Source: a virus
DNA: 48,708 nt
IMG/VR virus record: IMGVR_UViG_3300027741_000102
Location: 1 to 48,708 of that record
Reading direction: 5' to 3' (one strand)
Part shown: one piece after another, positions 1 through 8,302 of the stretch
Layout: every line of letters begins with the position of its first letter
Position numbering within the stretch: position 1 is the stretch's first letter
Program-made: the position numbers and the translations under genes
Notes under the pieces: generated by a model
Seen by the model: only the letters and a program-made list of their open reading frames with translations
Databases searched by the model: none
What the model was told of the DNA's origin: nothing

Positions 1-124
1 GTTCTTTTGCCATCCCGTTGAATTACCCGGTAGGTTTTACGGAAAAAACAGACATCGAAGTCCGGGCAAGCGCCACAACATCATCCAATGTAACGGCAAA
101 CTTCAGCATTGTTATCATCAAGAA
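1..124 (+). repeat. Direct repeat shared by the two ends of the window (copy 1)
   Basis: Bases 1-124 match 48235-48358 exactly by eye. The first mismatch is at base 125 (C here, T at 48359) and the next at 132 (A against G). Past these the two ends remain homologous at protein level but diverge strongly in DNA, which is not what a single clonal circular assembly would give. Confidence 0.9.
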
Positions 125-134
125 CCCTGACTAA
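1..134 (+). CDS. C-terminal fragment of a virion-associated protein (truncated by window start)
   Basis: The first 134 bases are the last 43 codons and TAA stop of a reading frame whose full-length counterpart lies at 47595-48368. The first 124 bases are identical to 48235-48358; the last codons differ only at two bases before the stop (TAA here, TGA there). The fragment has no start of its own. It is read here as the same gene met again at the other end of a circular genome, or as a partial duplicate. Function is unknown; the full copy looks like a small beta-rich structural protein. Confidence 0.75.
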   Translation, partial: SFAIPLNYPVGFTEKTDIEVRASATTSSNVTANFSIVIIKNPD

Positions 135-136
135 TC

Positions 137-511
137 ATGCCAAGCAAATCACCTTCTCAGCACAATCTGATGGAAGCGGTGGCTCACAACCCTAAGTTTG
201 CGAAGAAGGTTGGTATCCCGCAAACGGTGGGCAAAGAGTTTGTCTCTGCAGACAAGAAGATGAAGGATGGTGGTCCTAGTCTGGCTATTGGTCGCGGTGA
301 AAAACTGCCTGCAAGTCAAGGCGCTGGGCTTACGGCGAAGGGCCGGGAAAAGTACAATCGTGAGACGGGGTCGAATCTAAAGGCTCCGCAGCCGCAAGGC
401 GGTCCGAGGCGTGATTCATTCTGCGCTCGTATGGGTCCGGTTGCAGAGAAAAGTGAAAAAGGAAGTCGCGCACGGGCGTCAATGAGGCGTTGGAATTGCC
501 CGGGCTGGTGA
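137..511 (+). CDS. Small basic phage protein, DUF6321-like C-terminus
   Basis: A 124-residue Lys/Gly/Arg-rich protein starting 2 bases after the preceding stop. The C-terminal half has the pattern GLTAKGREKYNRETGSNLKAP, then a Ser-Phe-Cys-Ala-Arg-Met segment and a final Arg-Trp-Asn-Cys, which I recognise from the DUF6321 group of small phage proteins of unknown role. The N-terminal half has a KMKDGGPSLAIGRGEK segment resembling the Lys/Gly-Gly motif found in several virion genes here. A diverged and longer version starts at 48371; relative to it this copy lacks a block of about 45 residues before GGPSLA. It sits just after the head genes and before the adaptor, suggesting a minor virion protein, but that is inference. 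Confidence 0.7.
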   Translation: MPSKSPSQHNLMEAVAHNPKFAKKVGIPQTVGKEFVSADKKMKDGGPSLAIGRGEKLPASQGAGLTAKGREKYNRETGSNLKAPQPQGGPRRDSFCARMGPVAEKSEKGSRARASMRRWNCPGW

Positions 512-526
512 CTTGGAGATTAGCAA

Positions 527-1597
527 ATGGCTTACTCGGGTACGGTCGGAACCACGGTCATCAATGTTCAAAAGTTAATTGACCATGGTGCTCGTCGATG
601 TGGGAAGTTAGCAGAAGAGCTAACTTCAGAACAGCTGCTTTCTGCCCGAGAGTCGCTGTATTTCCTGCTGTCGCATCTGGGAAATCTAGGCATCAACTAC
701 TGGGCCATCAATAAGAAGGTTATTGGCCTCAAGGCGGACCAATATATCTATTCCCTGCCTCTGGGCACGATTGACGTTCTGAACGTCCTGTATCGCACCA
801 TGAACCGTCCTAGCGGGCAATATACGTCCTCTGCTGGTGGCGTGGTGGCTAACGTATATGACAGCAACGTCGATACGTATTGCCAACAAAATACAGCAAA
901 CGGAAACATCCAAGTCTTCTATGGGTTAAACAACCCGATATACGCTGGCTCAATCGGTTTCCTGCCGTATGTATCTTCGGGGACTGCGACGTGGTCAATC
1001 ATTTATGAATACTCGTCGGACGGCGTTACATGGAACACCCTGCTGGATTTGGGAAGCATTGAGGTTGTAAACAACGAGTGGGTTTGGCACGACATTGACC
1101 CCGGCCAGAATGTTCCGTACTACAGAATCCGAGCATACAACGGAACAACTCTCGCTCTGCGTGAGTGGTACATCGGAAACAATGCTCGCTTGATTCAGAT
1201 GTCTCGCTTGAACCGCGATGACTACTCCAATCTGCCGAATCAGAACTTTACGGCCAACCAGCCGTATCAGTTTTGGTTTGACCGCACGATTCCTCAGCCG
1301 TCAATGTATCTGTGGCCAGTCCCTAATGACCCGTTCATTCAGATGACGGTGTGGTACTCGCGGCAGATTATGGACGTTGGGGCTTTGACTGATGAACTAG
1401 AAATCCCGCAACGATGGTATGAGGCCGTGGTGATGATGCTGTCTCACCGCATGAGCCTTGAGTTGCCATCGGTTGCTATGGACCGTATTGGCTATCTGGA
1501 AAAGATGGCTGGTCAGTATCTGTATGAAGCAGAACAGGAAGAGCGCGACAAGTCGCCTATCTACCTGCGGCCCAATATCAGCGTTTATACGAAGTAA
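527..1597 (+). CDS. Head-tail adaptor-like virion protein with an inserted beta domain
   Basis: 356 residues. The N-terminus (about 10-95) is helical and then gives way to an IYSLP segment like the tubular/adaptor proteins that join portal to tail in podoviruses (T7 gp11-like logic). The C-terminal part (about 240-345) resumes the same pattern with PQPSMYLWPVP and a long helix carrying RWYEAVVMML. Between them, about residues 100-230 form a separate beta-rich block (WSIIYEYSSDGVTWNTLLDL) that resembles a galactose-binding or discoidin-like fold. It lies between the head genes and the tail fibres. The adaptor assignment is family-level recognition; the inserted domain is inferred. A second, shorter adaptor is encoded at 8687-9322. 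Confidence 0.6.
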   Translation: MAYSGTVGTTVINVQKLIDHGARRCGKLAEELTSEQLLSARESLYFLLSHLGNLGINYWAINKKVIGLKADQYIYSLPLGTIDVLNVLYRTMNRPSGQYTSSAGGVVANVYDSNVDTYCQQNTANGNIQVFYGLNNPIYAGSIGFLPYVSSGTATWSIIYEYSSDGVTWNTLLDLGSIEVVNNEWVWHDIDPGQNVPYYRIRAYNGTTLALREWYIGNNARLIQMSRLNRDDYSNLPNQNFTANQPYQFWFDRTIPQPSMYLWPVPNDPFIQMTVWYSRQIMDVGALTDELEIPQRWYEAVVMMLSHRMSLELPSVAMDRIGYLEKMAGQYLYEAEQEERDKSPIYLRPNISVYTK

Positions 1598-1599
1598 TC

Positions 1600-1941
1600 A
1601 TGCCTATCTTCCTTGACACCACTAACCTGTCTTCTGTTGCAATCGCAATCTGCGACCGTTGCAAAATGAAGCGCCCGTATGTGGATTTGTCGTCGGATAC
1701 AAACTTCCCGGGTTTGCAGGTATGCAGTGAAGGTTGTAAGGATGAGTTAGACCCATATCGCTTACCGGCAAGGCAAACTGAGCGCATTAATTTGCGCTTT
1801 CCTCGCCCTGATGTAAACGTGGCTGTAGACCCGAATAGCATTACAACCGGCGGTGACAATAACTATGTTGTTTCGCCGGAGCAAAATACACAGACGCCGG
1901 AAAATAACGGCAACCTTGACGATTTGACAGTGAGCACCTGA
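1600..1941 (+). CDS. Zinc-ribbon phage protein
   Basis: 113 residues, starting 3 bases after the adaptor stop. A probable zinc site is formed by CDRC at 18-21 and a second Cys pair in the sequence GLQVCSEGCKDELDP around 42-46. The remainder is polar and Pro/Asn-rich and looks disordered. Its stop overlaps the start of the tail-fibre gene (TGATG), so the two are translationally coupled. No function is assigned; the position suggests a small tail or connector component. Confidence 0.65.
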   Translation: MPIFLDTTNLSSVAIAICDRCKMKRPYVDLSSDTNFPGLQVCSEGCKDELDPYRLPARQTERINLRFPRPDVNVAVDPNSITTGGDNNYVVSPEQNTQTPENNGNLDDLTVST

Positions 1942-4310
1942 TGGCAAATGTCACTATTACCCAACTTCCAGCCGCAGGAACAATAACTGGAACGGAGCTT
2001 GTCCCCATTGTTCAGAATGGTGTGACTGTTCGCACCACTACTGGTGCTATCACATCAGGCCCAAGCCTCACCCAGACCTTTTTAACGCTTAACAATCAGC
2101 CTAGTCTGGCCAACAGTCGGTACTTTTCGGTTGGAAATGGCCTTGGATTGACCGATAACGGCGCCCAAAGCAGCCTTCTCTTGTCTTTAACGGGCGCTTC
2201 GGCCTCTCTTAACACCGCTGGCAACGGTTTTGCAGTCAAAACTGGCTTAACGACTGTCGTTAGCCGCACGTTAACAACCGCAAACAGTGGTTTGTCGGTC
2301 ACAAACGGCGACGGGGCCTCTGGAAACCCTGTTTTTAGCCTTACTGGCACACCTTTGTCGCTTGCAAACCTGTCTGGTGGCGGATTTGTGGTTGCTATTG
2401 ACCCCTCTACGCTGACTCAGCGGTCAATTACGGGGACATCTAATCAAATTTCGGTCGCTAATGGCACCGGCGTCTCCAATAACCCGACAATCAGCATTGC
2501 TGACAACGCAGTATTCCCCGGGAATCAGGGTGTTGTGGTGCCCAATGGCACGACAGTACAGAGAGCCGGTGTTCCGCTGAACGGAACCATTCGATATAAC
2601 ACCGATACGGCAAACATTGAGGGTTACGCCAACAATGCTTGGGGTGCAATCTCGGTAGGTGGTGGCGTTACGTCGGTAAACGTGACTGGTGGGACTACTG
2701 GCCTGACGACTTCTGGTGGCCCAATTACCGCATCAGGCACGATTGTGTTTGCCGGCACCCTAATCACCACAAATGGTGGTACCGGGCAGTCTTCGTATAC
2801 AGCTGGTGATATTGTTTACTACGCCTCGGGCACTGCACTCAGCAAACTTGCAATTGGGACTAATGGTCAGGTATTAACCTCAACAGGGACCGCCCCGCAG
2901 TGGACGACGCTGTCTTCGGTTAGCGTGACTACATTCTCGGCCGGGACTACTGGATTAACGCCAAACACCGCCACAGGGGGCGCTGTAACGCTCGCTGGCA
3001 CGCTCAATGTAGCGAATGGTGGTACAGGTGCCACAACGCTGACCGGATACGTCAAGGGTTCTGGTACAAGCGCGTTTACGGCCTCGGCAACCATACCAAA
3101 TACTGACATCACTGGTCTGGGCACGATATCAACGCAGGCCGCGAACAACGTAGCCATAACTGGTGGTGCAATTAATGGAACCACGGTGGGTGCCACGACT
3201 CCAGCAGCTGGTACGTTCACGTCGGTGACAATGACTACGGGGACAATCACTACTGCCCCGACGAGTGGCAATGACATCGTCAACAAGACATATGCGGACT
3301 CAATCGCAACGGGGATTAACTTCCACCAAGCCTGTCGATTGGCTACCGCTGCGGCCCTGCCTTCGTGTACATACAACAACGGCTCATCAGGTGTTGGTGC
3401 AACCCTTACAGCAACGGCGAATGGAGCACTGTCTGTAGACGCCACGCTTGTTGTTGTTGCTAACCGCATCCTTGTTAAGAATCAAGCCAATCAGGCATAT
3501 AACGGTGTGTATACGGTCACTCAAGTCGGTGATGGGTCAAACCCATTTATTCTGACTCGAGCTACTGATTACAACACCGCAGGCTCTGGTGTTAACCAGA
3601 TTGACGTCGGTGACTTCTTCCTAATTACCGCTGGGGCGACGCTAGCTAATACGTCGTGGGTTCAACAGACGCCGCTGCCCATCACCGTAGGCACTACGGC
3701 AATTGTGTTCTCGCAGTTTGGTTCGTCAGTTACATACACGGCAGGTACTGGCCTTTCTGAGTCCCCGGCGTATACGTTCAACATTGCCACTACTGGAGTG
3801 TCCTCGGGGAACTACGGTGGTGCGGCGACCGTTCCTGCGCTGTCTATTAACGCGCAGGGACAGATTACTTCAGCGACTAATACGTCGATTGCGATTGCCG
3901 CGTCACAGGTAACTTCAGGGCAACTAGCGATTGCACAGGGCGGTACTAACACAAACGCCACTCCGACGGCAGGGGCGGTTCCTTACGGTACTGGAACGGC
4001 TTATGCGTTCTCTGCCGCAGGGACATCAAGTCAAGTTCTGTTGTCTGGTGGTACGGGCTCGCCAACGTGGGCTAACCAGTCGTCCTTGTCTGTGGGCACC
4101 GCAACTAACGCGACAAATGCCACCAATGCTACGAATGCTACAAACACGGCAATCACTGACGATACATCTACCAACTCAACCATGTACCCAACATGGGTGA
4201 CCGCCAATACTGGGAATCTTCCGCAGAAGGTAACATCAACCAAACTTACGTTTAATCCGTCCACCGGAGTCTTGACTGTGACTGGTGGCATTTCAGGGGG
4301 GACATTCTGA
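1941..4310 (+). CDS. Repeat-rich tail fibre protein
   Basis: 789 residues, Thr/Gly/Ser/Ala-rich, with almost no charged residues. The N-terminus ITQLPAAGTITGTELVPIVQ is a recurring attachment-type start in phage fibres. The body is built from loose repeats with the motifs NGGTGQSSYT, VLTSTGTAPQWT and SAGTTGLTPNTATGGAVTLAG, the usual signature of trimeric beta-structured fibre shafts. A different, more polar domain at about 450-590 (VLVKNQANQAYNGVYTV) may be an inserted carbohydrate- or assembly-related module. It ends GGISGGTF, similar to the end of the protein at 9325-10566. It overlaps the next fibre gene by one base (TGATG). Role: host recognition or fibre stalk. Confidence 0.8.
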   Translation: MANVTITQLPAAGTITGTELVPIVQNGVTVRTTTGAITSGPSLTQTFLTLNNQPSLANSRYFSVGNGLGLTDNGAQSSLLLSLTGASASLNTAGNGFAVKTGLTTVVSRTLTTANSGLSVTNGDGASGNPVFSLTGTPLSLANLSGGGFVVAIDPSTLTQRSITGTSNQISVANGTGVSNNPTISIADNAVFPGNQGVVVPNGTTVQRAGVPLNGTIRYNTDTANIEGYANNAWGAISVGGGVTSVNVTGGTTGLTTSGGPITASGTIVFAGTLITTNGGTGQSSYTAGDIVYYASGTALSKLAIGTNGQVLTSTGTAPQWTTLSSVSVTTFSAGTTGLTPNTATGGAVTLAGTLNVANGGTGATTLTGYVKGSGTSAFTASATIPNTDITGLGTISTQAANNVAITGGAINGTTVGATTPAAGTFTSVTMTTGTITTAPTSGNDIVNKTYADSIATGINFHQACRLATAAALPSCTYNNGSSGVGATLTATANGALSVDATLVVVANRILVKNQANQAYNGVYTVTQVGDGSNPFILTRATDYNTAGSGVNQIDVGDFFLITAGATLANTSWVQQTPLPITVGTTAIVFSQFGSSVTYTAGTGLSESPAYTFNIATTGVSSGNYGGAATVPALSINAQGQITSATNTSIAIAASQVTSGQLAIAQGGTNTNATPTAGAVPYGTGTAYAFSAAGTSSQVLLSGGTGSPTWANQSSLSVGTATNATNATNATNATNTAITDDTSTNSTMYPTWVTANTGNLPQKVTSTKLTFNPSTGVLTVTGGISGGTF

Positions 4311-5797
4311 TGTCACAGGCAGGCTATACGCCCATTCAGCTGTATTACTCGACAACAGCATCCGCTGCACCCAGTTCAGGCAATCTTGCTAATGGGGAAC
4401 TGGCGATTAACATCACCGACGGCAAGTTATTTTATAAGGACAATGCCGGCGTAGTTCAGACGATTGCGACTAAAGCTGCTGTCACTAACGTCTCGTCTAT
4501 TAGCTTTGGTTCAACTGGCCTGACCCCTAACACCGCAACGACTGGCGCGGTGACGGTGGCCGGAACGCTTGCAATTGCAAATGGCGGCACTAATGCTACG
4601 GCAACCCCAACTGCTGGCGGTGTGAGCTATGGCACTGGTACTGCATACGCGTTCACTGCCGCCGGAAGTGCCGGACAAGTCCTTCAAAGCAATGGTTCAA
4701 GTGCGCCCACTTGGGCAAATGCGTCCTCTGGCTCGGTAACTTCTGTTGGTATGACAGTTCCCGCATTTTTGTCAGTGACTGGGTCTCCAATTACTACTAG
4801 TGGAACTTTAGCAGTAAGTTTATCTGGCTCGGCTCTGCCAGTTGCTAATGGTGGTACTGGTTCTACAACATTGACAAGTAATAATGTTTTGTTGGGCAAC
4901 GGAACATCTGCCCTGCAAGTTGTTGCGCCGGGCACCAACGGTAATGTGCTTACCTCTAACGGCACAACTTGGGTTAGTTCTGCACCAAGTGGTGGTGCTT
5001 TAGCCGCTAAAACTTGCACATTTAATTCGTCGGGTACTTGGACTAAGCCATCAGGCTATGGAACAACTGCACGAGTTTTTATTCAAGCGTGGGGTGGGGG
5101 TGGTTCAGGGGGTGCGACCGGCGCCTTCTCCAACGGGGCAGGCGGTGGTGGGGGTGGTGGCTATAATTATCGTTGGATTTCTATTGCGTGTTTATCCGCT
5201 ACTGAAACTGTAACAATCGGTGCCGGAGGGGCTGCAGTAACGGCTGCTACATGTGGTTGCCAAGGTGGAAATACAACTTTTGGCTCTCGTGTTTCTGCTT
5301 ATGGCGGTGGGGGTGGGCGTTCTGGCGGCACTTGTGTTGGTTGGGGTGGCGGCGGTGGAGGTCAACTAAGTTCTGGGGATAGTTTCGCGAATCCCGGCGG
5401 TCCCGTTGGTTTCCGTTCAATATCCACTGCAAGTGGTTGGGTACCTATTGAGGGGTCTGGGGCGCTTTATCTCAGCAGTTTCGCTAGTTGGAATTATCCT
5501 ATCGACGGTCTTTATAAAGGTGGTGGAGGAGGTGGTAGTTTGAATTGCGCAAGTGTAAAAGTGGGGGCTCGCTCTGTTTGGGGCGGAGGCGGCGGTGGTG
5601 GCGTAAGGTCTTGTAGCACAGGGGCTGGAGGCGTAAGTTCTTATGGTGGCAATGGCGGTGCTTCGGCTACAGGTTCGGGTTCTTTTGGAGGAACAGGAGT
5701 GCAACCCGGCGGAGGAGGCGGTGGGGCTACGAATAGCGCAACATCTGGTGCGGGCGGTGCCGGTAGGGTTGTTGTAACAGTTTATTCTGGAGTTTAA
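4310..5797 (+). CDS. Glycine-rich tail fibre / adhesin tip protein
   Basis: 495 residues. Residues 1-230 repeat the shaft motifs of the upstream fibre (GGTNATATPTAGGVSYGTGT, STTLTSNNVLLGNGTSAL). After a TFNSSGTWTKPSGYGTTARV segment the C-terminal half becomes very rich in glycine, with runs of five to seven Gly separated by short Tyr/Ser/Cys segments. This matches glycine-rich adhesin domains in which Gly strands stack as polyglycine helices around a receptor-binding tip. The end is GRVVVTVYSGV. It probably forms the receptor-contacting end of the tail fibre; the receptor is unknown. Confidence 0.75.
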   Translation: MSQAGYTPIQLYYSTTASAAPSSGNLANGELAINITDGKLFYKDNAGVVQTIATKAAVTNVSSISFGSTGLTPNTATTGAVTVAGTLAIANGGTNATATPTAGGVSYGTGTAYAFTAAGSAGQVLQSNGSSAPTWANASSGSVTSVGMTVPAFLSVTGSPITTSGTLAVSLSGSALPVANGGTGSTTLTSNNVLLGNGTSALQVVAPGTNGNVLTSNGTTWVSSAPSGGALAAKTCTFNSSGTWTKPSGYGTTARVFIQAWGGGGSGGATGAFSNGAGGGGGGGYNYRWISIACLSATETVTIGAGGAAVTAATCGCQGGNTTFGSRVSAYGGGGGRSGGTCVGWGGGGGGQLSSGDSFANPGGPVGFRSISTASGWVPIEGSGALYLSSFASWNYPIDGLYKGGGGGGSLNCASVKVGARSVWGGGGGGGVRSCSTGAGGVSSYGGNGGASATGSGSFGGTGVQPGGGGGGATNSATSGAGGAGRVVVTVYSGV

Positions 5798-5798
5798 T

Positions 5799-5990
5799 AT
5801 GCGATACGCACTTATTAATAATCAAAATATTATTGATAATATTATTTCGTGGGATGGTGAAACGGAATGGACACCACCAGAAAATATGACAGTTATCAAT
5901 GTTGATGGCGTTGATTGTGGCATTGGCTGGACTTACGATGGCACTGTGTTTACGCCCCCTGCCAAACTTGAACTGACTCAACCAACATAA
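5799..5990 (+). CDS. Small tail-fibre-associated protein
   Basis: 63 residues, starting 1 base after the glycine-rich fibre stop. The pattern NIIDNIISWDG, then GIGWTYDGTVFTPP is common in small proteins and domains that follow tail fibres, where they are thought to act in fibre assembly or as a terminal cap. The first 40 bases are unusually AT-rich. Assignment as fibre chaperone or accessory is inference from position and motif. Confidence 0.65.
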   Translation: MRYALINNQNIIDNIISWDGETEWTPPENMTVINVDGVDCGIGWTYDGTVFTPPAKLELTQPT

Positions 5991-5999
5991 AGGAAAGTC

Positions 6000-6665
6000 A
6001 TGTCCTCGGCAGAAGAAACCTCTAAACAAGATTTACTCAATGCAAGCATTTACTTTCCAACCATTATTTATCAAATTGATAAACCTGAATTTTTGGAATC
6101 AGTATCCAAGGTTGCGGAAGATGCTCTTGTAGAGGTTCGCAAAAAAGAACTCAATGAAATTTATCCAGTGCATATGACTGGTAATTTATTTGATAACCAA
6201 GAAATTTTGCCGTTTCAATATTATGTTGGCGGTACCGCAATGAATTTGCTTAATGAGCAAGGCTACAAACTTGACGGTTTTGAGACATATTTTTCTGAAA
6301 TGTTTTGCCAAGAACACTATAAACATTCAGCTATGGAACAACACGTTCATGGCGCAGGCTCACAGATAGTCGGGTTTTATTTTCTTGAAACGCCCGAGAA
6401 CTGCTCAAAAGTTGTGTTCCACGACCCCCGTGCGGGTAAGCCCATGATTTCTTGGAATGAAAAAGACATGTCCCAAGTAAGTTACGCAAGCAACGCCGTT
6501 AACTTTACGCCCAAGCCCGGTCTGTTAATGTTTACAAATGCTTGGTTGCCTCATAGTTTTAGCAGGCATGAATCTGATGAGCCGATTAAATTTATTCACT
6601 TTAATATTGGTTTGAGACCGTCTTTTCCGACGATGTGCCAAGCGCCTGCTGCGGAGATTGTATGA
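6000..6665 (+). CDS. 2OG-Fe(II) oxygenase-like protein
   Basis: 221 residues with a strong Shine-Dalgarno (AAAGGAAAG). The region 112-201 follows the phage/cyanophage 2OG-Fe(II) oxygenase group: EQHVHGAGS supplies His115 and His117, GFYFLETPENCSKVVFHDPR is the following core, GLLMFTNAWLPHSF supplies distal His185, and IKFIHFNI closes the fold. Where the family usually has an Arg that binds 2-oxoglutarate, I read Lys197, so activity or co-substrate use might be altered. Such enzymes hydroxylate protein or nucleic-acid targets; the substrate here is unknown. Placement directly after the fibre genes makes modification of a fibre or capsid protein a reasonable guess only. Confidence 0.7.
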   Translation: MSSAEETSKQDLLNASIYFPTIIYQIDKPEFLESVSKVAEDALVEVRKKELNEIYPVHMTGNLFDNQEILPFQYYVGGTAMNLLNEQGYKLDGFETYFSEMFCQEHYKHSAMEQHVHGAGSQIVGFYFLETPENCSKVVFHDPRAGKPMISWNEKDMSQVSYASNAVNFTPKPGLLMFTNAWLPHSFSRHESDEPIKFIHFNIGLRPSFPTMCQAPAAEIV

Positions 6666-6898
6666 ACAAGTACCGCATCCGATTCAATAAGAGTCGAGGT
6701 CAACCGGGACGTGGAACAATGGACCACGTGTGGCGTGTATTTGAAGGTGATAAAGAATATTTGGTCAAAAACTTCAAGCTAAACGTAGATTCGTTTAGTG
6801 AGAAAGAAGAAAATAGTGAAGATTGGAATGTCTGCTGCTATGGTGTTTTAAATCTGGACAGAGAGACATCTACTGCAATAATTAACAAACCGGAGTAA
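6662..6898 (+). CDS. Conserved small phage protein (KYRIRFN type)
   Basis: 78 residues from the ATG that overlaps the previous stop (ATGA); a longer in-frame start at 6635 would run deep into the oxygenase gene and is not preferred. The sequence MNKYRIRFNKSRG, then HVWRVFEGDKEYLVKNFKL and DRETSTAIINKPE resembles a short conserved protein of cyanophages and other tailed phages. No function is known to me. It has no membrane segment and looks like a compact alpha/beta protein. Confidence 0.7.
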   Translation: MNKYRIRFNKSRGQPGRGTMDHVWRVFEGDKEYLVKNFKLNVDSFSEKEENSEDWNVCCYGVLNLDRETSTAIINKPE

Positions 6899-6901
6899 AT
6901 C

Positions 6902-7075
6902 ATGTCAGAAAAGTGGGTTCAGAAGGCAATCTCTAAACCCGGCGCTTTGAAGAAGCAACTCGGTGTTCCTGCTGATAAGAAGATTCCTGCCAAGACCCTT
7001 AACAAGGCGGCGAAGGCTCCGGGTAAACTAGGGCAACGCGCTCGACTAGCGAAAACACTCCGAGGATTTGACTGA
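6902..7075 (+). CDS. Small basic conserved phage protein
   Basis: A 57-residue ORF: MSEKWVQKAISKPGALKKQL followed by a GVPADKKIPAKTLNKAAK stretch and GKLGQRARLAKTLRGF. The motif order KPGALKKQLGV, IPAKTL and GQRARLA recurs in small basic proteins near structural genes of many tailed phages. It starts 3 bases after the preceding stop and its TGA overlaps the next ATG (TGATG), as real coupled genes do. Lys/Arg richness suggests nucleic-acid contact or a minor head component; function unknown. Confidence 0.75.
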   Translation: MSEKWVQKAISKPGALKKQLGVPADKKIPAKTLNKAAKAPGKLGQRARLAKTLRGFD

Positions 7076-7392
7076 TGTCTCAAGAAACAGAAATGGCCTT
7101 GTTGACTCACAAGGTTGAATCTCTCCACGAAGACATGGGTGAGATGAAAGTCGTCATGCGAGATGTCGCGAACGCATTGACCAAACTTGCTCTGATTGAT
7201 GAGAGACAGGCCAATATGCTCGAGGCTCAAGAGAGAATTTTTAATCTGATTGAGCGCCTTGATAGCCGCGTGGATTCTTTAGAGAAAGAAGACGGCAAAC
7301 AGTCGATGGCCACCAACTGGGTCTACGCAGCTGTCTGGGGCGCTGCTGGGATTCTGGCTATGTATGTCGCCAAGATGATGGGTCTGGTGTGA
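7075..7392 (+). CDS. Coiled-coil protein with C-terminal membrane segment, putative holin
   Basis: 105 residues. Residues 5-75 form a charged heptad-like helix, followed by one hydrophobic segment NWVYAAVWGAAGILAMYVA near the C-terminus. This resembles XhlA/holin-associated proteins with one transmembrane helix and a coiled-coil domain. It overlaps the endolysin start by 4 bases, so its place in the lysis cassette supports a holin or holin-partner role. Toxicity or pore formation cannot be judged from sequence. Confidence 0.6.
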   Translation: MSQETEMALLTHKVESLHEDMGEMKVVMRDVANALTKLALIDERQANMLEAQERIFNLIERLDSRVDSLEKEDGKQSMATNWVYAAVWGAAGILAMYVAKMMGLV

Positions 7393-7841
7393 GGATTCAG
7401 GTTGCTGCCTTGAGTTTGTCTGCCGCTGCGCTGGTTGGAATTGCGGTGCATGAGGGCTATAGAGGCGAGGCGTATGAGCCGGTTAAAGGAGATGTGCCCA
7501 CGATTGGGTTTGGAACTACTGAAGGCGTTGAGATGGGAGACAAGACTACCCCCGAAAGGGCATTGGTCACTCTTCTTAGAGACGCGAACAAATTTGAGAA
7601 ATCAGTGAGGAAATGTGCGCCGGTTCCTATGTATCAATATGAATTTGATGCATATGTTTCGTTGACTTACAATATCGGCCAAGGTGCTTTTTGTAAAAGC
7701 GAAATAACCAAAAAGTTGAATGCCGGAGATTATTCTGGTGCTTGTGAAGGTATTTTGAGGTGGGACAAGTTCAATGGTCGCCCTTTACCGGGTTTAACAA
7801 AACGCAGGCAACAGGAATATAAAAAATGCTTGGGTTCTTGA
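7389..7841 (+). CDS. Signal-anchor endolysin, glycoside hydrolase family 24 lysozyme
   Basis: 150 residues from GTG, overlapping the previous stop (GTGA). It begins with a weakly hydrophobic Ala/Ser-rich segment (about 4-20) typical of SAR endolysins such as P21 R, then HEGYRGEAY with catalytic Glu22, and KGDVPTIGFGTT with likely Asp35 and Thr38. The body carries AYVSLTYNIGQGAFC and RWDKFNGRPLPGLTKRR, characteristic of phage GH24 lysozymes. It cleaves the peptidoglycan glycan strand. The SAR segment suggests Sec export with membrane tethering until depolarisation by the holin. Confidence 0.9.
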   Translation: MRIQVAALSLSAAALVGIAVHEGYRGEAYEPVKGDVPTIGFGTTEGVEMGDKTTPERALVTLLRDANKFEKSVRKCAPVPMYQYEFDAYVSLTYNIGQGAFCKSEITKKLNAGDYSGACEGILRWDKFNGRPLPGLTKRRQQEYKKCLGS

Positions 7842-8302
7842 TGAATCGTTGGGTGTTGGGTGGACTGGCCGGGCTTGTGATGCTCGGCCTTTCGTTTTTG
7901 AAAGGCTACAACGCCGGCAAAGATAGTGTTCAGCACAAGTGGGACGCCGAAAAGATTGTGATGGAAAGACAGCTTCAGGCTGAGGCTGAGAAGGCTCGAC
8001 AGATTGAGCGCGATATGCAGGCTCGGGTTAACAAGATTCAAAGGGAAAAAATCAATGCGAACCAAACTGCTACTTTTCGCTACAACGCTCTCATTGACAG
8101 CCTGCGCAAGCGCCCCGAAGCCCGTCAAGACCCAGTGCCCAACGATTCCGGAAGTAGTGTGGGATGTACGGGTGAGGGACTGGCAAGGGGAGATGCAGAA
8201 TTTCTTGCTGGGTACGCTGCCGACGCAGCAAGGCTTCAAGCTGCCTACGACGCCTGCCGACAAGCCTACGAGGTGATTCATGAGCAGCGCAGTCAAGAGT
8301 GA
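7826..8302 (+). CDS. Inner-membrane spanin (Rz-like)
   Basis: 158 residues. Hydrophobic N-terminus (about 6-25) followed by a long charged coiled coil (AEKIVMERQLQAEAEKARQ) as in i-spanins. Start 7826 has a plausible ACAGGA site; ATG 7841, which overlaps the endolysin TGA, is an alternative. The C-terminal part is Ala-rich with two Cys. An outer-membrane partner gene is nested wholly inside in another frame (8055-8276). The pair would link inner and outer membranes for the last step of lysis, implying a Gram-negative host. Confidence 0.8.
   Translation: MLGFLMNRWVLGGLAGLVMLGLSFLKGYNAGKDSVQHKWDAEKIVMERQLQAEAEKARQIERDMQARVNKIQREKINANQTATFRYNALIDSLRKRPEARQDPVPNDSGSSVGCTGEGLARGDAEFLAGYAADAARLQAAYDACRQAYEVIHEQRSQE
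8055..8276 (+). CDS. Outer-membrane spanin lipoprotein (Rz1-like), nested in Rz
   Basis: 73 residues from the ATG at 8055, with AGGGAAAAA upstream. MRTKLLLFATTLSLTAC is a clear lipoprotein signal peptide with lipobox LTAC and lipidated Cys17. The mature part is short and Pro-rich (CASAPKPVKTQCPTIPEVVW), as in Rz1 proteins. The gene lies entirely within the Rz-like gene in a different frame, the classic nested architecture of lambda-type spanins. It should reside in the inner leaflet of the outer membrane and bind Rz in the periplasm. Confidence 0.85.
   Translation: MRTKLLLFATTLSLTACASAPKPVKTQCPTIPEVVWDVRVRDWQGEMQNFLLGTLPTQQGFKLPTTPADKPTR

Noticed and set aside
2867-3469. 200-codon minus-strand ORF within the first tail fibre
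   Set aside because: Antisense to a continuous fibre gene; Val/Ala/Pro-rich translation with no recognisable domain.
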